Source: Tridacna crocea (Eukaryota; Mollusca; Bivalvia; Cardiida; Cardiidae). Taken from it: a stretch of 64,000 nucleotides of DNA. The stretch's first letter is position 1. Each line of letters starts with the position of its first letter. The translations under genes were made by a program, and so were the position numbers. Below the pieces are notes generated by a model. That model was not told where the DNA came from. It saw nothing but the letters and a program-made list of their open reading frames with translations, and ran no database searches. The stretch is taken from assembly GCA_943736015.1 (NCBI GenBank), contig OX031059.1, positions 19,654,001 through 19,718,000 on the forward strand. Direction: 5' to 3'. Positions 22,473-35,800 of the stretch are shown here, piece after piece.

Positions 22473-23175
22473 TAAACCATTTTTACAAGAGGTGTTGGTT
22501 TTTAAAGTTTACTTTACATGCCACAATGGTGTATGTGCTTCCCATACAGTTATGTGCTAATGCTGTTATACAGGGACGGGTGAACTAGAACTGTTGTTAT
22601 TGGTGATGTACATTTGTATGAACAAAGGATTAAAAATACAAGAAAACAATATAATTGTTCTTTTTCAGAGAGTTATGTGAAATGGATTTATTGCATTTTC
22701 AGGAAATGAGAAGTTTATTCAAGAGCTGCCTATTTATATCGGACAGGGGTTTATGTTAAAATGGTAGTTACACAGTTATCAAAAATTAAATGTACTTTTT
22801 ACACAAAACAAATGACAGACAAAAAGGTTTCAGGAGTGATGAATATATCAATAGTAAATCTACATATTTTATTCATAATAAGTATCTTTTTTTTTTTTCT
22901 AGAGAAAACTTTAAAAACAATGTTCTATAAAGGTTATATCAAACTTGTCATTTAAGGAAACCTCTGTCATACTGTGAATTGAAGATGTACACATTTTTGC
23001 CCCACTTACTAACTCTTTCTTAACTGTAGACAACATTGTTTTTGTTGATAGGGTTGATCAAGATCAGACTTCATGGAACATGCAGTCTGATCTCTGATCT
23101 GCACTGTCCACTACCTTATTCTAGTTTATGACTAATAGGTCTTCATTGTGCAGCAAAGGAGTATAAGTTGCCTTT
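22473..23175. other. TRNAU1AP 3' flank
   Basis: Contains the presumed 3' UTR. At 23050-23105 there is an AGATCAGACTTC...GCAGTCTGATCT inverted repeat. No gene seen. Confidence 0.35.
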
Positions 23176-23393
23176 AAACCTAATACCAAACAATCCCTGG
23201 TTTTTATGAACCAGAAGAAGAAGCCTTCTGAAAGGAGAAAATGCTGGTAACCAGCATTTTCTTCTTTTTGTCCACTATGTTTTCTATTCTTCTAAAGTCA
23301 AGTTCCAATTTATGAGTTGCATTTATTTTGTTGTCTGCAAAAGCTTTCAGTTTGGACAAGCCTGAAAATTTTTTGTGCAGTAAAGAGTTAAAA
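23176..23393. repeat. TTAA foldback copy (type B, forward)
   Basis: The left terminus is eroded; the centre GCTGGTAACCAGC is intact. A heavily decayed copy follows at about 23465-23668. Confidence 0.65.
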
Positions 23394-23669
23394 AAATATG
23401 ACTTATTTATTTAGTAGTGAAAGAGTTAAAAGAGATATCAAATCATGAGTCGAGCTGTTCATTCCCTTAATCATTAAGGGAAAAAAATTCAAGCTTAATC
23501 CATAGCAGAAAATTTACAGACAACGGATGGGGTCTGTCTGATAGAAAACATTTTGTGCAAATGCTGTTTACCAGGATTTTCTCCTATTCTGACCCTTTTT
23601 CAAAGCTTTATTTTTTAAATTTTGTAAATTTTTTAATTTAGTAAAACAGCATTGTTTGGTTAAAGGTGT

Positions 23670-24326
23670 AATTACTGCTCTACAAAAAAGGGGTTGGACT
23701 TTTTTCTCTTGAAAGTACATCGCTTATCGATTTGCTGGTGTGCATGAAGGAAAGTTTAGAAATGAAATTATTGAAGTGATTGATAAATAAAAGTTTACTT
23801 TAACTCCTGTTCAATGACAAAAATTAATGTGCTTAAGACAAAGAAACTTGACTATAACATTTAGTATGAAAGTACAAGGATGAAAGTTTATCAATCTTTA
23901 TTATATTTATGATACCTTATGTAATCTCCATTATGAGACCAGATTAAGACATCACCATTACCATTTGAATACACTCCCACATAAGCAATATATGTTACTG
24001 ATTATTTGATATCTCCACAGGCCTTTGTTGAGTGTTTGTGCAAAAAGTACAAAAAATACTACACAAGGTATGCATCTAATGAAAGAAATACCACCATAAT
24101 AAAAAAAAAAAAAAATTTACAAGCTCCTTACCCCCCATTAACCAAGCATTTATTCATTCTTTTCAGAGATTTATTTATTTTTTTCTAAGTTTAGAAGGAT
24201 GATGAAAACCTAGGTTTCTCCTTTAAAACATTTTACAAATAATTGTTAAATCATTAATATTAAGACGCTTGCATAGTTGGGATAGGTAGCTTTGAACTTT
24301 CAAAAGCGGCAAACTTGTGGAACTCA
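23670..24326. other. Unassigned intergenic sequence
   Basis: No gene. A short exon-like stretch at 24021-24068 lacks recognisable homology. Confidence 0.3.
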
Positions 24327-24999
24327 GGGTAACTGTGCCAGATGAAAATAGCATAGACTTTTCTATATTGAAGGAAATGTAGACCCAGCAGATAAAATTT
24401 GTCTTTGAAACAGTAGAAGAAGTGTGTTCAAAACTTGTTGCAAGAAGGAGAAAATGGAGTCATATAGTGTATTCTCCTTTTCCCACAATTTTTTAGCAGC
24501 TTTCTCCCTCAGGGTTGTAAAAAAAATGAAATTGTTTGGTAAAGGGTTGGTGACTGAAATGCAAGCAAACACAAGCAGAGGCAAAAATTGAGAGCAATTG
24601 TTCCCAAGCTATTTTCCTATACCATATTTTTCTTGCTGCTAGCTAAAACTGTATATGCAAGCTAAAACTATATGCATGAAGGGCCTCAATGGAGTCTGGT
24701 GAAGGGTCCGTACAGATCAATTTGAGTAATAAAAAAGATGAAAGTACACTTTGGGTAAGTAAATTATTGTTATACTTGGGTGTTGTTAACTCCTTACCAT
24801 AACACAAAATCTTTAGACTTGTTAAGATTGAAAGTATTTGCAGATGATAACTGAAATGGGGCTCAAATGGTGGACTTGTCTAGAAAACATTGTGGGGAAA
24901 GGAAACTGCTGGTTACCAGCATTTGCTCCATTTTTAACAATGTTTTAAAAAGCTTTTTCCTTTGGGTTGTTAAAATGGTAGCAAGTGGTAAAGGGTTAA
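24327..24999. repeat. Two TTAA foldback copies
   Basis: 24327-24549 is reverse with a lost centre. 24786-24999 is reverse with both TTAA ends. Confidence 0.65.
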
Positions 25000-25252
25000 A
25001 TAATTTTTGTAAAAACCCTGTTGTTTGGAATTTCAGAAACAAGAAGTTGAGAAAGAAAATAATGTATACATGTACTTAAATGACATTAAAGTAAAAACGA
25101 AGGCCAAATGTAAACAAAGTGGGTGTTTAAATTCATTTGAATTTGAAAAATACCATTCAAATTTGTGGAAATAATTGTGAAGATGATAATAGGTCATTGT
25201 ACAGTTGGTCCAAGTCTTAGTCGCTGACAGAAATGAATTTCAAAAACCAGGT

Positions 25253-25959
25253 TTAACTCATTACTAAATGACAAAATTTTAGGTCTGTCCAAATCGAAAG
25301 CATTTGCAGAGGACAAAATAAAAGTGACTGAAAATTTAAAATTTATGAAGGGTAGAAAGCATTATGGGAAAAGGTAACCAGCATTTTCTCCTTTTCCCAC
25401 AATGTTTTCTAAAGGGTCCTTTCTCAGGGTCATCAAAAGTAGGGATTGCGTGGTAATGGGTTAAACCTGCCAGGTTGCTGTTTCTTTTTTGACCAAACAA
25501 CAAAATTCTAGACTGGTCCAAATTGAAAGCACTTGCAGACCACAAAATAAACGTGGTTGAAAAATGGAAATTTGTTTCCAGCAGGGTAGAAAACATTGTG
25601 GGATAAAGAGAAAATGCTGGTTTCCCACAATGTTTTAGAAAGGCTTCTGTCTCAGGATAGTAAAAACCAGGGATTGTTTGGTCTAGGGTTAAGATCTGCT
25701 GAGCTGCCTAGTTTACCATAGCTACTGCTATTTTGTCCTTTCCTGGTTTAAGTCTATACTAAATGGCAAAATTATAGACTGGTCCAAATTGAAAGCATAT
25801 GCAGATGACAAAATGTGATTGGAAAATTGAAATTTGGTTTGAGAAGGGTAGAAAACATTGTGGTAAACTGGTCACCAGAATTTTCTCGTTTTCCCACAAT
25901 ACTTTCAAAAGGATTTTTCCTCAATCGTTAAAAGTCGGGATTGTATGGTAAAGAGTGAA
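25253..25959. repeat. Cluster of three TTAA foldback copies, all reverse
   Basis: 25253-25464 (type A), about 25488-25692 (type B, half the centre missing) and about 25748-25959. The first is shortened at the palindrome, leaving one arm. A (GAAA)n tract follows at about 25969-25994, and an end fragment at 26060-26148. Confidence 0.7.
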
Positions 25960-26705
25960 ACAACATAAAGAAAGAAAGAAAGAAAGAAAGAAACATAAAG
26001 AAATCAATGGAAAGTGCCAATATTATAATAGTGCAACTCCATTATAACCAAATATAAATGCTAAAATTTACATTTTTTTCCTTTTCTACAATTTTTTTAC
26101 AGGCTTTTGCACAGGGTGGTAAAAAAGGCTTGTTCAGTAAAGGATTAATGAAGCATATGAAACCTGAGAAGTTAAAGTAGAAAATGATTGTAATCGGCAT
26201 TTTTCAACTTTTTGAGATGTCTATTCTTTAAACAACCAATTCATTTATCTTTGATCTGTTTAATTTGTCATCTACAGAATATTCAATATTCTATAGTTTT
26301 TCACTGTATGATAAAATGATCTATTATTGATGATGGTTTTCATGATTACCAGTAAAAAATAAAGTAAAATTCATAGATCACTTGTGAAAATCTTTTCCTA
26401 GGAATGCTGGTCTCTTTTGGCGGGCTTTTCGAAGAATGTTTTCAAAAGTCTAGTTCCTGAAGGTCATATATTCAAAGTATTGCATGAGTTTATTATTGGA
26501 CTTTTTATTTTCTTTCAGAACTGTATGGTAAAACTACACAGCGTTTTCATGCAATAGCAAACAGCGTATTTATGCAAAAGCGAACAGCGTAATCATATAT
26601 TTATGAATGCAAATAGCGTATGATAATACATGGCACATTGTTTTGAGTTGGTCTACATCGCTGCTATTAACTTGGCACAATAATTTGCTACTACAGGCTG
26701 TATTT

Positions 26706-28209
26706 TTAGCTCCACCGGCCGAAGACCAGCGGGCTTATGTCATGGCCTGGTGTTTGTCGTCAATCCATGCATGTGTGCATGATTTAACTTTTATTTCAAA
26801 CATCTCTGAAACTACCCATCCAATTTTGATGAAACTCCACAGAAATGATCCTGCTATGGTCCTCTTTAGAATTCCTTGAAAGAATTCGATTCCTTCAAAA
26901 ACTCTGGTTGCCATGGCAACAAAACTGAAAAATAATGAAAACATTTGAAAGTCTTCTCGTCTGAAACGGAAAGGCCTATGGCTACCAAATTTTGCATGTA
27001 GCTTTATCTAGTGGACATCTACCAAGTTCCTTCAAATACGGTATTAGCCCTGGGGTCAAAATTGGCCCCACCTCGGGGGTCTTAAGTTTTATATGGGCCT
27101 ATAAAGGGAAAACTTTAAAATCCCTCTGGTACCTAGCCATATGGCCTAGGGCTACCAAATTTGGCATGTATCTTTAGCAAGTGGGTGTCTATCAAGAATG
27201 CTCAAACTATAGCCCTGTTGTCAAATTTGGCCTGGTCTGGGGGGTCACAAGTTTTTATATGGGCTTATATAGGTTGAACTTCAAAAAATCTTCTTTTACC
27301 TAGCAATAAGGCCTAGAGCTACCAAATGTGGCAAGTACTTTTATCTAGTGGGTGTTTTTATAGGATGCCCAAATTATAACCCTGAGATCAAATTTGGCCC
27401 CATCCCTTGGGGTCACAAGTTTTACATGGGCTTATATTGGGAAAAATTTAAAAGTCTACTTGTACCTAGCCAAAAGGCCTCAGTCCCCTTGGACTACCCA
27501 ATTTTGCATGTAGCTTTATCTAGTGGGCTTCTACAAAGAGGGCCCAAATGATAGTATTCGGGTCAAGTTTGTCCTGACACCAGGGGTCACAAGTTGTACA
27601 TGGACTTTGGTGGTAAAAACTTTATAGATCGTTTTGTTACTAACCATAATAAGACCTTAGCTCTGTCTCATGGGTCTCATGATTTACAGGGCCTTTTATT
27701 AACCTTTTCCCAAACAACAAACTTTTAGACTAGACCAAATTGAAAGCATTTGCAGACGACAATTCAACTCTTGCTGAAAAGATTATTTCTGTCTATAATA
27801 GGGTAGAAAACATTGTGGGAAAAGCAGAAAATGCTGGTTACCAGCATTTTCTCCTTTTCCCACAAAGTTTTCAAAAGGCTACTATTCCAGACCAGTAAAA
27901 ACCAAGGATTGTTTGGGAAAGGGTTAAGGAAACTTTGAAAATCTTCTTGTTTATAACCACATATTCTAGACCTGTATTATTTGGTTTGGGGCATTATCTT
28001 CTTGACCTCCACCAGGATTCAAGTAATTATAGTTTTGTGGTCAAAAATGGATTTGCCTTTGGGTCACAAATTGGTTGGATTTTATAGAAAAAATTTAGTA
28101 TGGTATATCTTCAAGTTTGAAAAAAATTGGCTAGGTATTGTAATGTTTGGCTTCTAGTGTTATTACTTATTTGCCAGTGGAGCAATAAAGGGCCATCACG
28201 GCCCTCTTG
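26706..28209 (+). repeat. AGCTCCACCGGCC repeat ending GGCCCTCTTG
   Basis: Related to the hairpin-headed repeat by the shared CTCTGGTTGCCATGGCAAC segment. It contains four or so units of roughly 140-150 bp with GGGGTCACAAGTTTTACATG and GGCCTAGGGCTACCAAATTT. A foldback repeat sits inside it at 27699-27926. Confidence 0.65.
27699..27926. repeat. TTAA foldback copy (type B, reverse)
   Basis: Full length with a near-perfect centre, inserted in the preceding repeat. It is bounded by TTAA. Confidence 0.8.
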
Positions 28210-28213
28210 TTTT

Positions 28214-28446
28214 AGCACATCTGAGCACAACGTGCTCAGGGGGAGCTTTGAGGATCACACTGTGTCTGTCATACCTCATTTTAATCTTGTTGGGTCACAT
28301 GCTGTCTAAAAATGCTTTCAGTAGTGATAAATCTAACATATCATGTGTGGCAAAGGTTCTAAATGTTGTAAGCACCTATAGCAACGTGCAACTATCGACG
28401 ATAAAAAATGCAAGTGGGACATGTGCCATGCTCTGTGAAAAGGGGG
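28214..28446 (+). repeat. 5' fragment of the hairpin-headed repeat
   Basis: Starts AGCACATCTGAGCACAACGT and is cut off by the next foldback copy. Confidence 0.55.
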
Positions 28447-28854
28447 CTAAACTCATTACCAAACGACAATATTTTAGGCTTGTCCAAATTGAAATCATTT
28501 GCAGATGACGAAATAAAAGTGACCAAAAAATTGAATTCTGTTTTGTGAAGTTAAGAAAACATTGTGGAAAAAGGAGAAATGCTGGTTTCCAGCATTTTCT
28601 CCTTTTTCCATGATGTTTTCTGTTGGCTTCTTCCTCAGGGTCGTCAAAAGTAGTAATCGTGTGGTAATGGTTTAACCCATTACCACACAATCCCTCGTTG
28701 AAAGTTTCATTGGTTTTTGAATGGGGATTTAACCTATTACCACACAGTCCTTCCTTTTGACGACCTTGAGAAAGAGGCCTTTAGAAAACAAAAGTGGGAA
28801 AAGGAGAAAATGCTGGTAAACATACTTAAAATCTTGTCCTTTGGTAATGAGATA
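28447..28854. repeat. Chain of TTAA foldback copies
   Basis: 28447-28675 is type A reverse. 28672-28732 is a left-end fragment. 28729-28854 is a forward copy missing half the centre. Neighbours share TTAA. Confidence 0.7.
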
Positions 28855-29083
28855 AACCTCTAGCTACATTATTTCAGTCATACCACAGTGACGTCATACT
28901 CTGTTGGTTCTATGACGATTTTCCCTGTAATATGCTGGGGTCCTGACATGTCTTAACCTATGACACTTTGGACAAAAAAAAAAAAAAAAAAGAAGTTGCT
29001 TCTTTTTCTACATTCTTTTATTGTTTTCAAAATTGATGTTGTCTGCAGTGGGGGCCATAGTATGTGAATTTACTCTGAAATGG

Positions 29084-29432
29084 TTTAACCTTTAATTAAA
29101 TGACCAAATGTTAGACATGCACTAATTTAGAGTATTTGCAGATGCCATATAAATCTGATTTAAAAATGTAATTTTGGAAGGATTGCAAAGATGAGAAAAG
29201 GAGAAAAAGCTCGTTTCAAACATTTTCTCCTTCTCCGACAATATTTTGCAGATGCCTTCTTTCAGTTGGGATTGTGTGGTAAAGGGTCAACTCCTATCAG
29301 ACAACAAATTGTTGAACTTGTCCTATATGGCAAATAATTATAAGCTGTTAAAATAATGAGATTTTTTCCTCTTAGGGTAGAAAAACTAGTTGAAAAATGT
29401 AAAAATGCTGATGACCAGCATTCACTTCTTTT
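29084..29432. repeat. Worn TTAA foldback copies
   Basis: 29084-29291 is reverse and diverged. A further partial copy runs to about 29432, where a TATACGCCTGAAGG element similar to the one at 12235 begins. Confidence 0.5.
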
Positions 29433-30334
29433 TATACGCCTGAAGGGTAGTACATGTATTATGTTATTGCCCAGGTCGTCTGTCCGTCCATCAGCAATTT
29501 CTTGTGTGAACGACTCCTCCTACAGTTTTCATTGGAATAGTTCCAACTTACCACAATGAATTGCTACGATATTTAGTTGTGCATGTGACTCTTAAAATTT
29601 TGATCTCTCTAGATTTTAATACATTTCACTGTCAAGCCCCTTTGGGCATATATGTGCCGCTTTGCTAAGCTCTTGCTTCAAACTGTTGTCAAAAGCCTTC
29701 TGCTACAGAGTCCTTCCGACTGTACATAGAAATGGGGTATGGTGCCTACATTTGACAGTAGAAGTATGTAATTAAATGGGAGTTAATTTTCTTTTGTAAA
29801 ATGGTGATAGTTAAATTAAACTTGGAAGTATTTGTTGATGAGTTTTAACTTTTGATTTTTAAATGGTGATGGTTGAAAAAATTAATAATAATAAAACAAC
29901 TTCAGTATCTTTTAATTTTCACAAGCTTTGCCTCGGCAATAAGCAGCTGTTATAATGATCCAGGAATATGTAGTACTTTGGTCTAGAAGCGTTATCTTTT
30001 TGTTGATTTAGGTAAAAAATAAATTTAATCAAATTTCTTTTTATTAGTTACAAATTTATGAAACTACTATCAAAACTAATGCCATGCAAAAACTAAGGTG
30101 TTTCTTCTGCATTGCTATGTGTTCTTGGTGAATGTTAAAAGTCAAGAAAATAAAACTTCTATTTAAGTCTTTTATTTTATGTCACTAAATTTTGTGGAAG
30201 ATGTTAATAAACACAGTAATATCACATTTCGTTGTTGTTGGGTCAGAATTTTTAAATATCTTGTTTGTTATTCTTGTTACGAACATATGAGTAACATTTG
30301 ATTGTTGAAAGAGCTAAAACACGTATATGATGTC
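29433..30334. other. Intergenic, partial ACGCC-type repeat then unassigned
   Basis: 29433-29700 carries the CGTCTGTCCGTCCATC...GACTCCTCCTACAGTTTTC type repeat. No gene was recognised after it. Confidence 0.35.
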
Positions 30335-30563
30335 TTAACCCATTACCACACAATCCCTACTTTTGACGCCCCTGAGAAAGAAGCCTTTTGAAAAAACTGT
30401 GGGAAATGGAGAAAATGCTGGTAACCAGCATTTTCTCCTTTTCCCACAGCGTTTTCTACCCTTCCCAGAACAATTTTCAATTTTTCATTCACCTTTATTT
30501 TGTTGTCTGCAAATGCTTTCAATTTGGACCAGTTTAAAATGTTGTCGTGTGGTAAAGGGTTAA
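30335..30563. repeat. TTAA foldback copy (type A, forward)
   Basis: Full length, high quality, TTAA both ends. Confidence 0.85.
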
Positions 30564-30569
30564 GACTTC

Positions 30570-31000
30570 ATGAAAAACTGCACAATAATACAAGTCTGTG
30601 TCCAGCTTGGGAAGACACCAACACAGACAAAAAATTGCTGGACTAAGCAAGCATGGAACCACATGTCAGAGGTACCAGATTTTAAGTTGCATAAGTGCTT
30701 CCAAGATAGTTGGGATATGGTGAAGGACAATGTCAGAAAAGAAAGGAATCTGTCTGCCAGAATGATGTTGATCAAAAATGGTGAATGACATTGTGCAGAA
30801 TGATCCCTGAGGTGACAGAAAATCAAACTTGAAAGGGGTTTTGTTACACAGGGAAATGTACCAAATCATCAGGCCAATTGTACTCGACTAGAAAAGTATC
30901 CTTCCTGTGTTAGAGACAACAGAACATACCCCCTACAGCCTGCATCCTCTACCCATGGACTTTCCCTATGTCAATGAGCCAACTCAAATGCCAAAAATAT
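30570..31000 (+). pseudogene. Decayed mariner-like transposase fragment
   Basis: Conceptual translation gives VCVQLGKTPTQTK and then SWDMVKDNVRKERNLS. This resembles the N-terminal HTH of mariner-type transposases (CVKLGKT-x-TE and W-x-RF-x-GRE-x-V-x-DD). Frame breaks follow, no catalytic domain is seen and no TIRs were found. The family call is tentative. Confidence 0.4.
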
Positions 31001-31019
31001 ACAGACTTTTACAAGCTTT

Positions 31020-31217
31020 CTTAACAAACAATCCCTGGTTTTTGTGACCCTGAGATAGAAACATTGAAAAAATACTGGTAAACAGCATTTTCTCCTTTTC
31101 TAACAATATCTTCTACCCTGCTGGAAACAAACTTCAATTTTTGAAGTAGTTATTTCATGGTCTGCAACTGGTTTCATTTTGGTTCAGTCTAAATGTTGTT
31201 GTTTGGTAAAGAGTTAA
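31020..31217. repeat. TTAA foldback copy (type B, forward)
   Basis: Slightly shortened: the left half of the palindrome is eroded (AATACTGGTAAACAGCATTT). The right TTAA is intact. Confidence 0.65.
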
Positions 31218-31321
31218 GTTTCAACTAGTGCTGCTGGTTTCGATCGACAGTGGTATACAGACACATACACATAGTGGTAGGAGTGTCATCAGAGATACTA
31301 GACTGTGCAGAAACCTACTTG

Positions 31322-31736
31322 GTTAACTCTTTACCACATGAGAAAATTTTAGACTGGTCCAAATTGAAAGCATTTGCAGACAACAAAATAAAGGTGATTG
31401 AAAAATTAAAATATGGTTTGGAAAGGGTAGAAAACACTGCTGGTTACCAGCATTTTCTCCTTTTCCCACAGTGTTTTCAAAAGGCTTCTTTCTCAGGGTC
31501 GTTAAAGGTCGGGATTGTGTGGTAAAGAGTGAACAGGTGTGTTGTGATATTTCAGAAAATTCTGCGTAATTCTGCTTCATTTGTGACCAGCTCTGCTCAA
31601 AGAAAGTTCAGTGGTGTAGAAAACATTGTGGGAGAAGGAGAAAATGGTTACCAGCATTTTCTCCTTTTCCCACATTGTTTTCTAAAGGCTTCTTTCTCAG
31701 GGTCATCAACAGTAGGCATTGTGTGGTAATGGATCA
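31322..31736. repeat. Two TTAA foldback copies, both reverse
   Basis: 31322-31530 is type A with one palindrome arm deleted. 31601-31736 is type A lacking its left end. Confidence 0.65.
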
Positions 31737-31941
31737 ATTGCTCACCTGAGAAGATAATTTTGGAACAAGATATCAACCACGAGAGATAATTCAACAACTC
31801 TGGCAGATGTACTAAAATCGTTCACACCTACTCATATTTGTTGACTCATAACATGATTATAAAAGTTTAGAATTATCCATTTCCTAAAAAGAAAAAAATA
31901 CATGACGGGTTGAAATTATTTCAAACAATGGGACCCTTCTT

Positions 31942-32274
31942 TTAACCCTTTACCACAGTCCTAAGTTTTTGCAAACATAATGGAAGAACTTTTGAAAAGA
32001 ATGTGCGAAAAGTAGTAAATGAAGATAACCAACCTGTTTTTGAATTTCCCACAATCATTTCTACTTGTCCAATAGAATTTTTTTTTTTTGAGTCACAATT
32101 ATTTCATAATCTGCAAAAGCTTTCAAATTTGGAAAGTCAAAAATTTTGTCATTTGACAAAGGGCTAAAGTACAAAACACGGTGGGAAAAGCAGAAAATGC
32201 TGACAACCAATATTTCCTCCTTTTCCCAGATGTTTTCAATACATTATGCTCTTAATTGATTGTTAAGAGTTAAA
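31942..32274. repeat. Two worn TTAA foldback copies
   Basis: 31942-32166 is forward; 32168-32274 keeps only the centre and right end. Confidence 0.55.
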
Positions 32275-32284
32275 CACTTTTTCA

Positions 32285-32565
32285 ACATTTTTTCAGTTAT
32301 ATTGCAGCAGCCAGTGCACCTATCCATGCTTTCCTAGAGTCTCCATTACCAGTACTCTGCATAATTTTCTTTCCAAGCCACTGGCTGCTTTCCCACATAA
32401 CCATCCTTGAAGCAATGATCAGCTTTGGGAGAGGAATAAATCCTGTCGCAATGACTATCATCGATCCTCTTAGAAATTGGCTGAGCCAGGGATCAAACCC
32501 ACAACCCCCTGTTTCAAGTCCTGCATGCTGACGACTGAGTTGTCAGGGCTTGGCCCCTTATGCTC
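32285..32565 (-). mobile_element. tRNA-derived SINE
   Basis: Read on the minus strand, the head has an A-box-like CAACTCAGTCGTCAGCA and a B-box-like GGTTTGATCCC. Both are Pol III promoter motifs of a tRNA-related SINE. The body ends with AACATTTTTTCAGTTATATT. Related copies lie at 42838-43135 and 47767-48060. Confidence 0.75.
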
Positions 32566-32780
32566 TGCATTCATTAAAACCTGAAACATGTGGTAAAGGC
32601 TTATAGTTGTATGTTTCAATTCAAAGACAGCAAAACTGCTGGAAGGGTTTGCAACAGCAATTCACCTCGGGTTGATAAGCTTATTCAAGGGCACCTGCTA
32701 GAATGTTTAATGGAAAGGGGGGTTATATAAACTTGACAAAAAGCTGTTTATGATTGGTAAACTGAAAATATTTATATATG

Positions 32781-32894
32781 TCACACTATTCGCACAGAAG
32801 TAAGATTTTGATGTAGGTTCACAATTTCTTTGTCCTGTCTTATCTTTTCCTTTTTAAATGCCATTTTGTTTGCCTTCTTTTCTTGTCTTCTTTC
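32781..32894 (-). CDS. LTV1: LTV1 exon H (C-terminal, stop)
   Basis: Encodes ERRQEKKANKMAFKKEKIRQ, a short tail and TGA. This matches human ERRVEKKANKLAFKLEKRRQ. The acceptor is catttcag. Confidence 0.92.
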   Translation of the reverse strand, partial: ERRQEKKANKMAFKKEKIRQDKEIVNLHQNLTSVRIV

Positions 32895-35800
32895 CTGAAA
32901 TGAAATACAACAAAAATAGACATTGCTCTAGCAAAAGGAGATTTAATGTATCTCTGTGATATCTGGCCTGCAACACGCAAAAAGGGACATTCAGGAATTG
33001 GCATAAAGTGTTGTTTCGGATCAGCCTGTGCAGTCTGTGCAGGCTAATCCAAAACAACACTTTCCGTTTTTATGAAATTTTCTGTTTTACATAAGTCTAC
33101 TGTTGTACAAAACCTAATGTAGTCGTAAAGTGCCGTCTCGGATTAGCCTGCTAGGACTGTTTGGAGACGACACTTTACGCAAATGTCCAAATGCCCCTTT
33201 TCCTGTGCTGCATGCCATATTATATCAAGGAAGTCTTCGTATAATTATGGATCCATAAAATCCATTTAGTTTAACAAATGACTAAATTAAAAGGCAGAAT
33301 GGCCCTTTGACATGCAAAAAGTTAACAAAGTTTGGAAAAAAAATGACCCATATCATCCTGTGCAAGCCAACATCAGTCAATACCTTTTGCAGATGCACTA
33401 ACTCTTAGAGTGCTAGATAAACAAACAGGCCCTTTAGTGTCAAGAAATACATCCAAAACATTGTCATTTCAATGTTGTTTTTGTCCTCTAGTGTGTAATC
33501 AGGTAGCAGACTGTAGATTCAAGATCAGATTGTACAGAATATGTAAAGTGATCTTGATCTATACTGTCTGCATAAACAAATCAATTGCAGTGTTTATGGG
33601 TTAAACGGCCTATTAACTCCTTACCAAATGGCAAAATTTTAGGCAAGTCTAAATTGAAAGCACTAGCAGACAACAAAAGTGGCTGAGAGACTGAAATTTG
33701 CTAGGATAGAAAACCAGCATTTACTCCTTTTCCCACATTTTTTTCAAATGGCTCTTGTCTCAGCGTTGTTAAAGTAGGGATTGTGTGGTAAAGGGTTAAC
33801 AGCAAGGTTCAAATTATTACAGAATTAGAAGACTATAGTACAAGAGTTAAATAATATGTCATACTTTGCTCAACTGCCTTGTGTTTTACTATAACCTCAA
33901 TAACATTACTGTGGAATCAAAAACATATATGAAATATTGATTTTTTGCAGTGATATAACTGAAATAATTTTGATAGCGACATCTAACAGTTTATCACATC
34001 ACTATCAGTGTAATATCCCCATTATGATTTTTCTTATCTCATACTTTTTTCAATATCACTACTGTGTGACATAATTTTTTATGTCAATTTTAACATATTT
34101 CATAGAAGTGAATGAGTTTAAGGGTATTACCACATGTGCTTCTATAGCCAGTTTTGATCTTCTTATCTATGACTTATCAAATATCATTATGTGATTAAAA
34201 AGAATCTGACATTTGTTGGTGTATGAGATAAAATTCTATCAGACTCGTGTATAAATACATTATTAAACTAGCCAAAGACTCCCTTAATAACATTAACATT
34301 TTCCCCTAGACTTGTTCAATAGAATTTTATCTAAATGTCACCTCATGTCAGGTCCTATATGTATATATCAATGTGATCAATCGCCTACCTTTCTTTCTTC
34401 CTTGATGGCCTTCTTTCTTTGAGCTTTCTCAGCTGTTGTCTCCCCTTTAGGCCTGTACGTGCTTGCCCTGTCACTTCTTTCTCGAACCAAATCATTCATC
34501 ACTTCCTTTTCTGTAAGTCCTCTCAAAGCTATAGATTCTTCAGGGATTCCATGTCTTCCTGTCAGCTTTACTGGAGTATTCTGTAAAACAATGAAACATG
34601 GAAAATAATTAGACCAAAGATTCATGTACCAATTAACTCTTTACCTAACAACAAAATTTTAGACTGGTCCAAATTGAAAGTACAATAAAGTCATGTACTT
34701 GCAGACAACAAAATAAGCACAACTCGAAAAATGAAATTTGTTTCCAACCGGGTAGAAAATATTGTGGGAATAGGAGAAAATGCTGGTTACCAGCATTTTC
34801 TCCTTTCTGCACAATATTTTCAAAAGGCGTCTATCTCAGGGTCATAAAAGGGATTGTTTGGAGAAGAGTTAAAACTAGCAGCGATGTACCCTGATGAACC
34901 TGAAAATGCAGATCAAGACGAGATTGCAGAGTCGGAATGTGCATAATTAACTTTGACCTTCATTGTCCAACTATTTGCCAAAAAGTCTAACAAAAACATC
35001 TTTCATCCTGACTGAGAATGTTTATTCCATTTAGCTGGAAACTAATTTTCAATTTTTTAGTTTTGTATATTTTGTTGTTGGCAAGTGCTTTCAAGAAAAT
35101 TTTGTTGTTCTGTAATGGGTTAAGATCTTGTATTTAACCCACTACCACACAATCCCTACTGTTGACGACCCTGAGAAAAAGGCCTTTAGAAAACATTGTG
35201 GGAAAAGGAAAAAATGCTGGTAACTAGTATTTTCTCCTCTTCCAACAATGTTTTCTACCCTTCACAAAACAATTTTCAAATTTTCAGTTATTTTAATTTT
35301 GTCGTCTGCAAATGTTTTTGATTTGGACAAGCCTAAAATATTGATGTTTGGTAATGAGTTAAACCTTATCCTACTGAATAACTAAAATGAAATTTTCAAC
35401 TTGGTAGTAAAAACCTGAATATTGCCGTTTCAAAGGCATGTTTTTGGGAATAATATCTCCTTATCAGGCTGCATAGATCTAAGATCAGACTGCATGTTCT
35501 AAGCAGTCTGATCTTGATCTATGCTGTCCAAATAAGGTCAGTGAGTTACCCTTGGTAGTCTAATGATGATGGAGTGACTTTTATATAACTAATGATAATT
35601 ATTGTGACAGTTTTATTTCTCTCTCATCAATGTTTCTACAATGTTAATACATGAATAGGTGCACTTCTACCTTAACCCATTACCACACAATCCCTACTTT
35701 TGACGCCCCTGAGAAAGAAACCTTTTGAAAACACTGTTGGAAAAGGAGAAAATGCTGGTAACCAGCATTTTCTCCTTTTCCAACAGTGTTTTCTACCCAT

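Noticed and set aside
24021..24068. Short open stretch AFVECLCKKYKKYYTR between cag and gtatgc
   Set aside because: No homology recognised and it lies past the end of TRNAU1AP; splice-like dinucleotides alone are not enough.
25969..25994. (GAAA)n tract
   Set aside because: Ordinary microsatellite.
30363..30563. Recurrent 60-90 aa open frames starting MTPLRKKP...[15 protein letters not shown] (also near 861, 4873, 31323, 40997, 52005)
   Set aside because: They are translations of the foldback repeat. The frame is kept only because the palindromic core lacks stops; copies differ by frameshifts and none has other coding signals.
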